Notes under the pieces: generated by a model
The model's database searches: none
Told to the model about the DNA's origin: nothing
Seen by the model: the letters and a program-made list of their open reading frames with translations, nothing else
Position numbers and translations under genes: made by a program
Part shown: positions 43,736-52,526 of the stretch, one piece after another
Layout of the letters: each line of letters begins with the position of its first letter
Numbering within the stretch: the stretch's first letter is position 1
NCBI RefSeq assembly: GCF_014873495.1
Contig: NZ_JADBGF010000001.1
Coordinates: 1,798,001-1,862,000 of the forward strand
Length of the DNA: 64,000 bases
Origin: Streptomyces stelliscabiei
GTDB taxonomy: Bacteria; Actinomycetota; Actinomycetes; Streptomycetales; Streptomycetaceae
Reading direction: 5' to 3'

Positions 43736-44958
43736 ATGGCCGCGATCTGGGCCGGCATCGACGCAGGCAAAACCCACCACCACTGCGTCGCGATCAACGA
43801 GAGCGGCCACCGGCTGCTGTCCCGGCGCGTCGCCAATGACGAGCCCGAACTCCTAGAACTCCTCACCGACGTCCTAGCCCTTGGCGACGAGGTGACCTGG
43901 GGCATCGACCTGGCCGACGGCGGAGCCGCCCTGGCCATCACAGTCCTCTTCAACCACGACCAGCAGGTCCACTACATCTCCGGCCGCGCCATCCACCGCG
44001 CCTCCGAGAGCTACCGCGGCGAAGGCAAGACCGACGCCAAGGACGCCGCCGTCATCGCCGACCAGGTCCGCATCCGCCGCGACCTGAACCCCTTACGCAC
44101 CGGCGACGAGACCGTCACCGACCTCAAGATCCTCACAGGTCGCCGTATAGACCTGGTCGCCGACCGCACCCGCATCGTCAACCGGCTCCGGGCCCAGCTG
44201 CCCGGCATCTTCCCCGGCCTGGAACGGGTCCTGGACCTCACCAACAAGGGCCCGCTGACCCTGCTGACCGGCTACCAGACCCCCGCGGCCATCCGCAGAC
44301 TTGGCGCCAAGCGCCTGGAGACCTGGCTGCGGAACCGCAAGGTCCTCCGAGCCGACCAGCTCGCCGAGGCCGCGGTCGAAGCCGCCGAACGCCAGCACAC
44401 CAGCCTGCCCGGCGAGAAGCTGACCGCCCAGATGGTGCACACCCTGGCGAAGGAGGTGATGGCCCTCAACGAGCAGGTCGCCGAGCTCGGAAAGCTCATC
44501 GAGGCCCGATTTCGCGATCACCGACACTTCGAGGTGATCACCAGCATGCCCGGCCTCGGCATCATCCTCGGTGCCGAGTTCCTGGCCGCCACCGGCGGTG
44601 ACATGGCCGTCTTCGGAACCCCCGACCGCCTCGCCGCCTTCGGCGGCGTCGCCCCGGTCCCGCGCGACTCCGGCAAGATCAGCGGCAACCTGCGGCGCCC
44701 GCAACGCTACAACCGCCGGCTCCAGCGCGTGCTCTACACCTCCGCGCTGATCAGCATTCGGCGGTCCGAGGCATCCCGGCGGTTCTACGACCGCAAACGC
44801 GCCGAGGGCAAGCGCCATACCCAGGCCGTCCTTGCCCTCGCACGCCGCCGCGTCAACGTCCTCTGGGCCCTCCTCCGCGACGGACGGCGCTACGAGCCCG
44901 CTCCGCCGACAAGGGCTGCCGCATAGGAAGGGACGCGACACGCTGCGCGCGGCCAATT
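43642..44958 (+). mobile_element. IS110-family insertion sequence (ends approximate)
   Basis: The transposase gene is flanked by GCCAATT at 43642-43648 and again at 44952-44958. IS110 elements lack terminal inverted repeats and instead recombine at a short core, so this 7-bp direct repeat is a plausible core. If the stem-loop at 43560-43627 belongs to the element, the true left end lies further upstream. Confidence 0.45.
43736..44926 (+). CDS. IS110-family transposase
   Basis: 396-residue DEDD recombinase. The N-terminal RuvC-like domain has the acidic residues in WAGIDAGKTHH, WGIDLADGG and KTDAKDAAVIADQ. The C-terminal Transposase_20 domain has TSMPGLGIILGAEFLAATGG and VPRDSGKISGN with the proposed catalytic Ser. 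It is full length with no frameshift, so it may be active. Confidence 0.95.
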   Translation: MAAIWAGIDAGKTHHHCVAINESGHRLLSRRVANDEPELLELLTDVLALGDEVTWGIDLADGGAALAITVLFNHDQQVHYISGRAIHRASESYRGEGKTDAKDAAVIADQVRIRRDLNPLRTGDETVTDLKILTGRRIDLVADRTRIVNRLRAQLPGIFPGLERVLDLTNKGPLTLLTGYQTPAAIRRLGAKRLETWLRNRKVLRADQLAEAAVEAAERQHTSLPGEKLTAQMVHTLAKEVMALNEQVAELGKLIEARFRDHRHFEVITSMPGLGIILGAEFLAATGGDMAVFGTPDRLAAFGGVAPVPRDSGKISGNLRRPQRYNRRLQRVLYTSALISIRRSEASRRFYDRKRAEGKRHTQAVLALARRRVNVLWALLRDGRRYEPAPPTRAAA

Positions 44959-44974
44959 GGCCTGACCGACCCCG

Positions 44975-45412
44975 TCAGACCAGGCAAAACTCGTTACCTT
45001 CCGGGTCTGCCATCACCACGTGATCCGGCCTGCCCTGCAACTCGTCCTCGCGGACCACGGTCGCGCCCGCAGTGGTCAACCGCTGCACCGCCTCGACCAC
45101 GCGCGGCCAGCGCACCTCCCACGGGGTTTCACGGCCGCCACCAACTTGCACGTCGATATGCAGCCGGTTCTTCGCCACCTTCGGCTCCGGCACCTTCAGG
45201 AAGGACAAGGTGGGGCCCACGCCATCCGGATCTGACAGGTACGCCCCGTCATCCCACTCGTCCTCCGGAACCTCATGATGCGAGAACCACTCCTCCCAGC
45301 TCCCGAACCCTGCGGGCGCGGGCTTCTCCGCGTAGCCCAACGCCAGCGCCCAGAACGCGGCCAGTTTCCCCGGGTACGCACAGTCGATCGTCAAGCTCCA
45401 CTTGGTCGCCAT
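44975..45412 (-). CDS. VOC (glyoxalase-like) family protein
   Basis: 145 residues with the paired beta-alpha-beta-beta-beta fold of the vicinal oxygen chelate superfamily, seen in LTIDCAYPGKLAAFWALALG and HVVMADPEGNEFCLV. The start is the ATG at 45412 behind GGGAGGG; an earlier in-frame ATG at 45460 has no RBS. Members range from glyoxalases to antibiotic-binding proteins; this small, Trp-rich type is uncharacterised. Only about 17 bp separate it from the probable end of IS110. Confidence 0.85.
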   Translation of the reverse strand: MATKWSLTIDCAYPGKLAAFWALALGYAEKPAPAGFGSWEEWFSHHEVPEDEWDDGAYLSDPDGVGPTLSFLKVPEPKVAKNRLHIDVQVGGGRETPWEVRWPRVVEAVQRLTTAGATVVREDELQGRPDHVVMADPEGNEFCLV

Positions 45413-45796
45413 GAGCCCTCCCCAGTCGGATGAACGGACTGTACCCCGCACCTCCGACACCTCCTGCCCGCTACCTCAGGCGTGCGCCACGGCTTGACGA
45501 ACGGCATTAGGAATCGCCGACCGCAGCCCCCGTTTTTTGGGGCCCCGGCCACGTGCTGAGATCCAGGGCTTGCCGTCGGCCCTCACTCGTGTCGTGGTTC
45601 TGAGCGCGCCAATCCGGCATGACTCGGTTCGGTGGCAAAAAGACTAAGTTCAATTTCGAAACAATGAAATCCGGAGCTCACCCGAGACACCAGCCGGACT
45701 ATAGATTTGCCCACCAAGAGCCACGGAAAGCGAAACGACCTGCCAACGGAGTCGGCAGGTCGTCACGAAGGATCGAGCTTCTTTAAGGCCAGTCAG
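45413..45796. other. AT-richer intergenic region
   Basis: 384 bp between the VOC gene and the orphan secreted gene with no credible coding sequence. The stretch 45640-45720 is much richer in A and T than its surroundings. The terminator at 45735-45763 is the only clear element. Confidence 0.6.
45735..45763 (-). terminator. Terminator of the orphan secreted-protein gene
   Basis: A 10-bp perfect stem (ACGACCTGCC / GGCAGGTCGT) with a 9-nt loop lies 33 bp past the stop at 45797. On the minus strand it is followed by a T-rich stretch. Confidence 0.8.
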
Positions 45797-46318
45797 CTAC
45801 TTTCTCGTTATCCATATAGCAACCGACGACACCTGGTCATTCCACGGCAAATTGGGTATGCCTTGATCGAAATTGAAGCGCTGGGCATTGTTGGAGCTGC
45901 TCGCCCTGAACCGTGTTTCGTACTCTCCGAGCGGCACCTGCCCGCCATTGTCTCGATAAAATTGCTGATGAATCGTGACTGTTTCATTCGGGTGATTGGC
46001 GCGCGACATCACACTCCCGAGAATGCGAAAGGAGGACATGGTGTCGCTCTGGTCGCGGTACAGTTCATGGAGGTCAATTGTCGATACCGTCGGCCCGTCA
46101 TCGAAATTCACTGACCATCTGCTACTCGAGCCACTACCTCCCGCACACTGGTAATTCGTGTCGCAATACCCCACAGCAGTGAAGGTGGAATTGGCGAACG
46201 CAGCGGAAGGATTTGCGACCACAACGCCCGACGCGGCGAGAATAGTCGCAAGGCTCGTAAGAACGCGACGCTTTGGCGAACTTGATTGAGTCTTTGGCGT
46301 CACTCCAGAGGTTCGCAT
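45797..46318 (-). CDS. Orphan small secreted protein, function unknown
   Basis: 173 residues. The signal peptide has a basic start (KRRVLTSLATILAASGVVVA) and a likely cleavage after AFA near residue 43. The mature part of about 130 residues has two cysteines close together (YCDTNYQCAGG), is rich in Ser, Asn, Gln and aromatics, and ends SVAIWITRK. It looks like a small beta-rich exported domain. I recognise no family. Codon usage is less GC-biased than in the neighbours, suggesting recent acquisition with the mobile elements. The ATG at 46318 has GGAG seven bases upstream. Confidence 0.75.
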   Translation of the reverse strand: MRTSGVTPKTQSSSPKRRVLTSLATILAASGVVVANPSAAFANSTFTAVGYCDTNYQCAGGSGSSSRWSVNFDDGPTVSTIDLHELYRDQSDTMSSFRILGSVMSRANHPNETVTIHQQFYRDNGGQVPLGEYETRFRASSSNNAQRFNFDQGIPNLPWNDQVSSVAIWITRK

Positions 46319-46590
46319 GAGATCTCCAAGAGTGCGAATTTTCAGATTCACTACACGTCCTCTCTGCAGGCGAGGTGTTTTAAAAGGCGCTTTCAGGAAG
46401 AAGCATACCGGCCCAAGCACTGGTTGGCCCCCGTTACGTCCGGGGCTTCCGTTCGCGCTCATCTTCGCGCTGTCTCGGCGTGGGCACCTCGACCGAAAGG
46501 CCAGAAACCTGCAGACCTTGACCCGCAGTCTGGCCGAATGGCTGAGGCGATTGGCGATCTGAAGTGCTAGCAGTTCGCTCCCGCCGTGGT

Positions 46591-48014
46591 TGCGTCCATG
46601 GAGATGGTGTACGGGTTCGACCTGATCCGGGGGTTTGCTCCGGCGTCGGGATGAGGCCCGCATAGATGAACGGCCACCGGCTGATCTTCGAGGTGTCGAA
46701 GCCTCGAAGGAGATCAGCACGATGACCGCATCCGACAGTCTGCCCCTGCACGCCCTCGCCGAAGACAACCTCGCCGCGGCGAGTCCCGATCTGCTGCGCG
46801 CGATGGTCAAGACGTTCGCTGACGCGCTCATGTCCGCGGAGGCGGATGCCCTCTGCAATGCTGAATACGGGCAGGTCAGCGAAGAGAGAGTCAACCACCG
46901 GAACGGATATCGCCCGCGCGAGTGGGACACGAGGGCCGGCACCGTCGAACTCGCCATCCCCAAGCTCAGGAGCGGGAGTTACTTCCCGCACTGGCTGCTG
47001 GAGCGACGTCGCCGGGCCGAGCAGGCCCTCATCTCGGTGGTCGCCACCGCCTACCTGCTGGGCGTGTCCACCCGCCGTGTCGAGAAGCTCGCCGAGTCCC
47101 TCGGCGTCACCCAGCTGTCGAAGTCCCAGGTCAGCGCGATGGCGAAGCACCTGGACGAGCAGGTCGCCGCTTCCGCAACCGGCCCCTGGATCAGGGCCCT
47201 TACGCGTTCGTCTGGGTGGACGCGCTGACCCAGAAGGTCCGCGAGGGCGGCCGGATCATCAACGTCCACGCCTTGATCGCGGTCGGCGTCAACGCCGACG
47301 GGCACCGCGAGATCCTCGGCATCGATGTCGCCACCGCCGAGGACGGCGCCGGCTGGCTGGCCTTCCTGCGCTCGCTGATCGCCCGCGGCCTGTCCGGCGT
47401 CCAGCTGGTCATCTCCGACGCGCACGCCGGCCTGATCGACGCCATCGGCGCGGTCCTGCCCGGCGCGAGCTGGCAGCGATGCCGCACTCATTACGCCCGC
47501 AACCTGCTCAGCCAGGTCCCGAAATCGGCCCAGCCCTGGGTGGCCACGCTGCTGCGGACCGTCTTCGAACAACCCGACACCGACGCCGTGAAGGCCCAGA
47601 TGCAGCACGTCCTGGACGCGCTGGAGGCCAAGTTTCCCAAGGCCGCAGCCCACTTGGACACCGCCCAGCACGACCTGCTGGCCTTCACCGCCTTCCCACG
47701 CGAGATCTGGCGGCAGATCTGGTCGAACAACCCGCAGGAACGGCTGAACAAGGAGATCCGCCGCCGCACCGACGTGGTCGGCATCTTCCCCGACCGCACC
47801 GCCGTCATCCGGCTCGTCGGCGCCGTGCTGGCCGAACAGAACGACGAGTGGACCGAGGCCCGCCGCTACATGGGACTCGACCTGCTGGCCAAAGCCTGCC
47901 TCCACCCGATCGAGTCAGAAACCCACGAGACCGACCTGCCCACCGAACTCACCGCATAGCCTCAAAAGGAGATCACCGAGTGGCCGTCAATACACCACTC
48001 CAGCGGACGTGACC
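46591..48014 (+). mobile_element. IS256-family insertion sequence with frameshifted transposase
   Basis: Ends are drawn from imperfect terminal inverted repeats: CGTCCATGGAGATGGTGTA at 46593-46611 against the complement of the right end at 47990-48009, CGTCCGCTGGAGTGGTGTA. An 11-bp direct repeat, CCCGCCGTGGT, flanks the element at 46580-46590 and 48015-48025 and may be, or include, the target duplication. Confidence 0.65.
46722..47959 (+). pseudogene. IS256-family (Transposase_mut) transposase, single frameshift
   Basis: The first part (MTASDSLPLHALAEDN to LDEQVAA, 46722 to about 47168) runs into a one-base deletion. The second frame continues with FRNRPLDQGPYAFVWVDALT and is complete to the end at 47959. 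The DDE residues are visible in FVWVDALTQK, QLVISDAH and NPQERLNKEI. Repairing one base in GCCGC-TTCCGC restores a normal 412-residue protein. There is no A-run slippery site, so programmed frameshifting is unlikely. Confidence 0.85.
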
Positions 48015-48155
48015 CCCGCCGTGGTCGCCAGTCAGGGGCATTGCGTGAACGAGATCTGTCTGGGCGCGGCGATGTAGGTCTGGCGTCCGGCTGTCCTGGC
48101 GGAAGACGCTGATGGCGAGGTTGCGCAGGGAGGCCATGGCGCGGGGCAGCTTGCC
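48013..48155 (-). pseudogene. C-terminal scrap of an ISAs1/IS4-like transposase
   Basis: Reads GKLPRAMASLRNLAISVFRQ then a degenerate tail, like the MATLRNLAI...LR ending of ISAs1-type transposases. Only about 45 codons remain, cut at the IS256 right end, so IS256 may have inserted into or beside it. Confidence 0.5.
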
Positions 48156-48211
48156 GATTTCTCACACACACCGAGGGACCCTGCTATCCAGGCAGGGCCC
48201 CTCGAAGCAGC

Positions 48212-48355
48212 TCAGTCACCCAATTCGATACCCAAACTGTCCGCGAGTTCGCGGAGGTCTTCAACCGAGATCTGGGGGGCTTTCGCCGCTTGCCGAGATG
48301 CCCAACGCTCCAAAATTTCGTCCATGGCGGCTCTGACCTGCACTTTCTCCAAGTG
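48212..48355 (-). pseudogene. Unassigned coding-like tail fused behind the recombinase
   Basis: About 47 codons reading LEKVQVRAAMDEILERWASR and ending DLRELADSLGIELGD. This looks like a real protein C-terminus, but no start or family is visible. It follows the recombinase fragment in another frame. Confidence 0.4.
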
Positions 48356-49223
48356 TCTTGACTCAAGTATCTGACGGAAGGCTTGTGTCCCTTGCGCTTG
48401 CCGGTGGGGATGAACAGGTCGGGCTGGATCTGCCCGACGGACTCGCCGCCGGCCCGGCGCCGGAGCACGGTGTGCAGCATGTCGTCGGTCATCGCCGGGG
48501 GCCGGCCGCCGTGCTTGCCCTTGCGGGCCGCGGTGTCCAGGCCCTCCAACGTGGACTCGCGGATGTTCTCTCGCTCGGTCTCCGCCATCGCCGCGAAGTA
48601 CGCGAACAGCAGCTTGCCCGGGCCAGTGGGGTCGTAGATGCCGGGCAGGGGTCCGGCGAGCATCTCCAGGACCAGGCCGTGGGCGGTGAGGTGGTCGGTG
48701 AGCGCGGTGAGTTCGGCGGCGTCGCGGCCGAGGCGCTTCATCTCGTACACGGTGAAGATGACCCGGCAGTGCGGGGCGTGCGCCTTGACCTCCCGCGCGG
48801 TTCGCAGCGCCTTCTCGAACCGGGGCCGGACCCGCACCCGGGTGCTGATCTTCTCGCTGAAGATCTTGCCCCTCGGGATGCCGTGCTTGCTGAGCGCGTC
48901 GAGCTGGGAGTTGAGCGTCGAGCATCGCGCGTTAGCCGATGTGGATGTCCGCACTCGGCAGGTCCGGGTCGATCGGCGCCGGTGGCGGGGTGCCGGGCCG
49001 CCACGGCCGACCCCGGCCCACGGTCGGCCGGGGTCGGCACCCGCAGCGCCTTCTTCAGCCGGGGCACCTTCGTGAAGCGGCGGGTGTGGTAGGCGGAGGC
49101 GACCGCGCCGCCGCGCGAGCGGCACGGGGAACCGGGCTGGGCGACGCACTTCGGACAGGCGTGCTGTTCGGCGTCGTCGGCGTCCGACCGGTCGGTTGAG
49201 GAAGGAAGCCGAGGGTCCGTCAC
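48356..49223 (-). pseudogene. Broken serine recombinase (resolvase) with N-terminal zinc-ribbon-like domain
   Basis: From GTG 49223 the frame encodes a Cys-rich segment (ACPKCVAQPGSPCRSRGG) and AYHTRRFTKVPRLKKALR. It then reaches the resolvase start, DIHIG, where an extra A creates a stop (near 48937). In the shifted frame the catalytic region continues as ARCSTLNSQLDALSKHGIPR, with a small deletion after the catalytic Ser, then VIFTVYEMKRLGRDAAELTA and MAETERENIRESTLEGLDTA. The C-terminal end is replaced by unrelated sequence after TGKRKG. Confidence 0.8.
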
Positions 49224-49497
49224 GGGCCCGGATCTTCGCACAATGCAAGTCTCAGAAGGAGGCCCGTCCTGCTTCTTAGTGAGAACGGGTTCTGCGAACG
49301 AACCCGGGATCGGCGGGGGTCCGGCGGCCCGCGATTGATCTTGCTCGCGCAAAGGACTGTTCATGAGAGAGCTCTGGATGAGACGGGCAGGCCGGAGATG
49401 CCGGCGCCTTCGGAGCGGCCTTGCCATCCACTCCGCCCCGCAATAACATTACGACAGTAAGCCATACGATCGAAATTCAATGTGTAAGGAGTCCGTC
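49224..49497. promoter_or_regulatory. Promoter region of the SDR-esterase-oxidoreductase-TetR cassette
   Basis: 274 bp with no gene. The last 60 bp (49440-49497) are AT-rich relative to the surroundings and lie directly upstream of the SDR RBS, consistent with a promoter and TetR operator. Exact boxes were not resolved. Confidence 0.4.
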
Positions 49498-50313
49498 ATG
49501 GCGACACAACGGCCGGTAGCACTCGTGACGGGGGCGTCATCGGGGATCGGTAACGCAACCGCTCGGGCCTTCGTCACAGCCGGGTTCGAGGTGATCGGAA
49601 CCGGACGGAACACCTCGGGGCTCACCCCGCCCGCCGGTGTGGCCTTCCTCGACCTCGACGTGACCAGCGACGAATCCGTCACCGCCGCGGTCCGGGAAGT
49701 GATCGAACGGTTCGGACGGATCGACGTCCTGGTCAACAACGCCGGTCTGGGCTCGGCCGGCGCCGCCGAGGAGAGCTCCGTCGCCCAGGCCCAGCGCCTC
49801 TTCAACCTCAACTTCTTCGGTCATGTCCGCATGGCGAAGGCCGTTCTGCCGCACATGCGCACCCAGGGCCGTGGACGTATCGTCAACGTCTCGTCCGTCC
49901 TCGGCGTCATCCCGCAGCCCTACATGGCCCTCTACGCCGCCGCGAAGCACGCCGTCGAGGGCTACTCCGAGTCCCTGGATCACGAGGTCCGCGAGCACGG
50001 CGTCCGCGTCCTGCTCGTCGAGCCCGGCTACACCCGGACCGCCTTCGATGCCAATGCCGCGCAGCCCGACACCCCGCTGCCGCTGTACGCGGAGCGGCGG
50101 CGTGTCTTCGACGAAGTGGTCGCCGCGGCGATGAAGACCGGCGACGACCCCGCCGTCGTCGCCAAGGAGATCGTCACGGCAGCCACCGCCTCGAAGCCGA
50201 AGCTGCGCTACACCGCCGGACCGCTCGCCTCACGCATCACCACCGCGCGACGCCTCGTCCCCGCCGGGATGTTCGACAAGCAGATCCGCAGGTTCAACCG
50301 GATGCCCGGCTGA
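49498..50313 (+). CDS. Short-chain dehydrogenase/reductase
   Basis: 271-residue classical SDR. It has cofactor motif TGASSGIG, NNAG (LVNNAGLGSAG), a catalytic Ser in VNVSSVLG, YAAAKHA with Tyr and Lys, and a C-terminal extension (ITTARRLVPAGMFDKQIRRF) typical of the long-chain oxidoreductase subgroup. The ATG at 49498 has AAGGAG eight bases upstream. It is the first gene of a four-gene unit with an esterase, a zinc-independent quinone oxidoreductase and TetR. The substrate is unknown. Confidence 0.93.
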   Translation: MATQRPVALVTGASSGIGNATARAFVTAGFEVIGTGRNTSGLTPPAGVAFLDLDVTSDESVTAAVREVIERFGRIDVLVNNAGLGSAGAAEESSVAQAQRLFNLNFFGHVRMAKAVLPHMRTQGRGRIVNVSSVLGVIPQPYMALYAAAKHAVEGYSESLDHEVREHGVRVLLVEPGYTRTAFDANAAQPDTPLPLYAERRRVFDEVVAAAMKTGDDPAVVAKEIVTAATASKPKLRYTAGPLASRITTARRLVPAGMFDKQIRRFNRMPG

Positions 50314-50389
50314 AACGTCGCACCCGGCCCATCGACCCGCAGCGCGCGCGAGAGGCGCGTTCAGCTCTGACCTGACAAGGAGCATCACC

Positions 50390-51301
50390 ATGGGAATGAG
50401 CACGGAAGCGCAGCAGTTCGCGCAGTTCCTCGACAGCGTGCGTGCGAAGGCGTCGACGCCGGGACTCGATCTGGCCGTCGTCCGCGACATCGTCGACACA
50501 CATGCTTCGGCATCGACCGAGCCGGAAGGCGTCACCTACGCCGACGTGGACGCGGACGGCGTCCCCGCCCTGTGGGTCATCCCCGAGGGCGCCGACCCCG
50601 ACAAGGCGCTGCTTCACTTCCATTTCGGCGGATCGGTCGCCGCCTCGATCGCATCGGACCGCAAGGCCGCCGGCCACATCGCCAAGGCGGCCGGAATCCG
50701 CTCACTCGTCGTGGGCTTCCGCCTGGCGCCCGAGCATCCCCACCCGGCGCAGATCGACGACGCCGAGACCGCCTACCGGTGGCTGCTCGCTCAGGGCTAC
50801 GCGCCGCGGAACATCGGCAGCACCGGCCACTCCATCGGAGGCACCCTCGCGATCGCGCTGCCCCTGCGCCTGCTCGCCAAGGGCGAGGCAGTCCCCGGCG
50901 CGGTCGTCAGCATCTCGCCCTGGACCGACCTCACCATCAGTAACCCGAAGGTGGACGAGAACGAGGAACTCGACAGGATGCTCAGCCGGGGCATCCTCGA
51001 GCTGTTCCGAGCGGCTTGGCTGCAGGACCCCGGCGTGGACTTCACCGACCCCGCCATCAGCATCGTGAACGCCGACCTGACCGGCCTGCCGCCCACGGCC
51101 CTCCACTACGGCGAGCACGAAACGCTTGCCGGCGATGGCGCCGATTTCGGCCGCCGACTGACCGACTTCAAGATCGTCTCTGAGGTCCGCCCGCTGCCGG
51201 AGGGCCAGCACTCGTTCATCCTGGGCGCGGGACGCGTGCCCGAGGTGGACCGGGCGATCGAGCAGATGGGCCAGTGGCTTCGACGGCACCTCGGCCGCTG
51301 A
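50390..51301 (+). CDS. Alpha/beta hydrolase, hormone-sensitive-lipase-like esterase
   Basis: 303 residues. The oxyanion-hole motif is HFHFGG in place of the usual HGGG, the nucleophile elbow GHSIGG, the acid in HYGEHETL and the His in EGQHSFI. The overall layout matches the alpha/beta-hydrolase_3 (HSL) group, which hydrolyses short acyl esters and lactones. AAGGAG precedes the ATG. It lies 76 bp behind the SDR and 74 bp before the oxidoreductase. Confidence 0.9.
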   Translation: MGMSTEAQQFAQFLDSVRAKASTPGLDLAVVRDIVDTHASASTEPEGVTYADVDADGVPALWVIPEGADPDKALLHFHFGGSVAASIASDRKAAGHIAKAAGIRSLVVGFRLAPEHPHPAQIDDAETAYRWLLAQGYAPRNIGSTGHSIGGTLAIALPLRLLAKGEAVPGAVVSISPWTDLTISNPKVDENEELDRMLSRGILELFRAAWLQDPGVDFTDPAISIVNADLTGLPPTALHYGEHETLAGDGADFGRRLTDFKIVSEVRPLPEGQHSFILGAGRVPEVDRAIEQMGQWLRRHLGR

Positions 51302-51375
51302 GGTGGAAGCTGCCCGGACATGCGCATCGTCCGCCGAGAAGACAACCGAGAAGATCACGCGAAGGGACGGCTGAC

Positions 51376-52389
51376 ATGAAGGCGTTCGTCGTCGAGAAGT
51401 ACGGCAAGGGCGGCCTGCGCGCCGCTGATGTTCCCGAGCCCACCGTCGGGGCCGGCGACGTCCTGGTCCAGGTGAGCGCTGCCAGCATCAACCCGCTGGA
51501 CAAGATGGTCCGCAACGGGGAGTTCAAACGACTCCTGAAGTACGAGCTTCCGTTCGTGCTCGGCCATGACGTCGCCGGGATCGTGACGCAGGTCGGGCCG
51601 ACCGTGCGCGGCTTGACGGTCGGCGACGAGGTCTACGCACGTCCCCGCGACCTGCGGGTCGGAGGCTTTGCCGAGTTCATTGCGGTCGACCAGGACGACG
51701 TCGCGCCCAAGCCGGCGTCACTCACGCTCCGCGAGGCGGCCGCGGTGCCGCTGGTGGCCCTGGCCGCCTGGCAGATCCTCGTGGAGCGCGCCCACGTGGT
51801 GCCGGGCCAGAAAGTGCTCGTCCACGCCGGTGCCGGTGGCCTCGGATCGACGGCCATCCAGCTCGCCAAGCACTTCGGTGCCACGGTGGCCACGACCACG
51901 AACTCCCGCGCCGAGGAGATGGTCAGGAGCCTCGGCGCCGACACCGTCGTCGACTACACGAAGGAGGACTTCTCGCAGGTGCTGTCCGGCTACGACCTGG
52001 TGCTGGACTCCCTTGGCGGGGCGAACCTCGAGAAGTCGCTGACTGTGCTGAAGCCGGGCGGCCTGGCCATCGGTGTCGCCGGCCCGCCGGACTCCGGGTT
52101 CGCCAGGCAACTCGGCGCGCCCTCGTTCATGGGCGTGGCCATGAACGCGCTCAGCCGCAAGGTGCGCAAGCAGGCCAAGGCCCTGGGTGTGCGCTATGAG
52201 TTCTTCTTCATGCAGGCCAGCGGCGCCCAGCTCCGTGAACTCGGCGCCCTGTACGACAGCGGACGGCTCCGCCCGGTCATCGACCGGACGTTCCCCTTCG
52301 ACCGGACGCTCGAGGCGATGGCGTACGTCGAGCAGGGGCGTACCACGGCCGGAAAGGTCGTGATCTCGATGACGCCCGGCGACGACTGA
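51376..52389 (+). CDS. NAD(P)H:quinone oxidoreductase-like MDR protein
   Basis: 337-residue medium-chain dehydrogenase/reductase. The GroES-like N-terminus is MKAFVVEKYGKGGLRAADVP with VLGHDVAGIV. The nucleotide-binding segment is KVLVHAGAGGLGSTAIQLAK. The structural zinc cysteines are absent, as in quinone oxidoreductases. It probably reduces enones or quinones with NADPH. The start at 51376 is the first Met of the conserved fold; an upstream open frame overlaps the esterase. Confidence 0.92.
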   Translation: MKAFVVEKYGKGGLRAADVPEPTVGAGDVLVQVSAASINPLDKMVRNGEFKRLLKYELPFVLGHDVAGIVTQVGPTVRGLTVGDEVYARPRDLRVGGFAEFIAVDQDDVAPKPASLTLREAAAVPLVALAAWQILVERAHVVPGQKVLVHAGAGGLGSTAIQLAKHFGATVATTTNSRAEEMVRSLGADTVVDYTKEDFSQVLSGYDLVLDSLGGANLEKSLTVLKPGGLAIGVAGPPDSGFARQLGAPSFMGVAMNALSRKVRKQAKALGVRYEFFFMQASGAQLRELGALYDSGRLRPVIDRTFPFDRTLEAMAYVEQGRTTAGKVVISMTPGDD

Positions 52390-52526
52390 ACCAGGCCGGC
52401 CGCGCAGAAGGCGTGGCGGTGCTCCAAGACGCCGCCCGCACACCATTAGAGTGCGTTCGTAATCCAATATGATGGCGAGGCCGGCGGAAAGCGGGCGACC
52501 CTTCCGGCGCACGAAGGAGCGAGCGC

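Noticed and set aside
45481..45560. Possible att site or IS end in the GC-rich run near 45530-45550
   Set aside because: No matching repeat could be found on the other side of the nearby elements.
47160..47175. Programmed translational frameshift in the IS256 transposase
   Set aside because: IS256 elements normally have a single frame, and the site GCCGCTTCC has no slippery run or downstream pseudoknot that I can see, so a simple one-base deletion is more likely.
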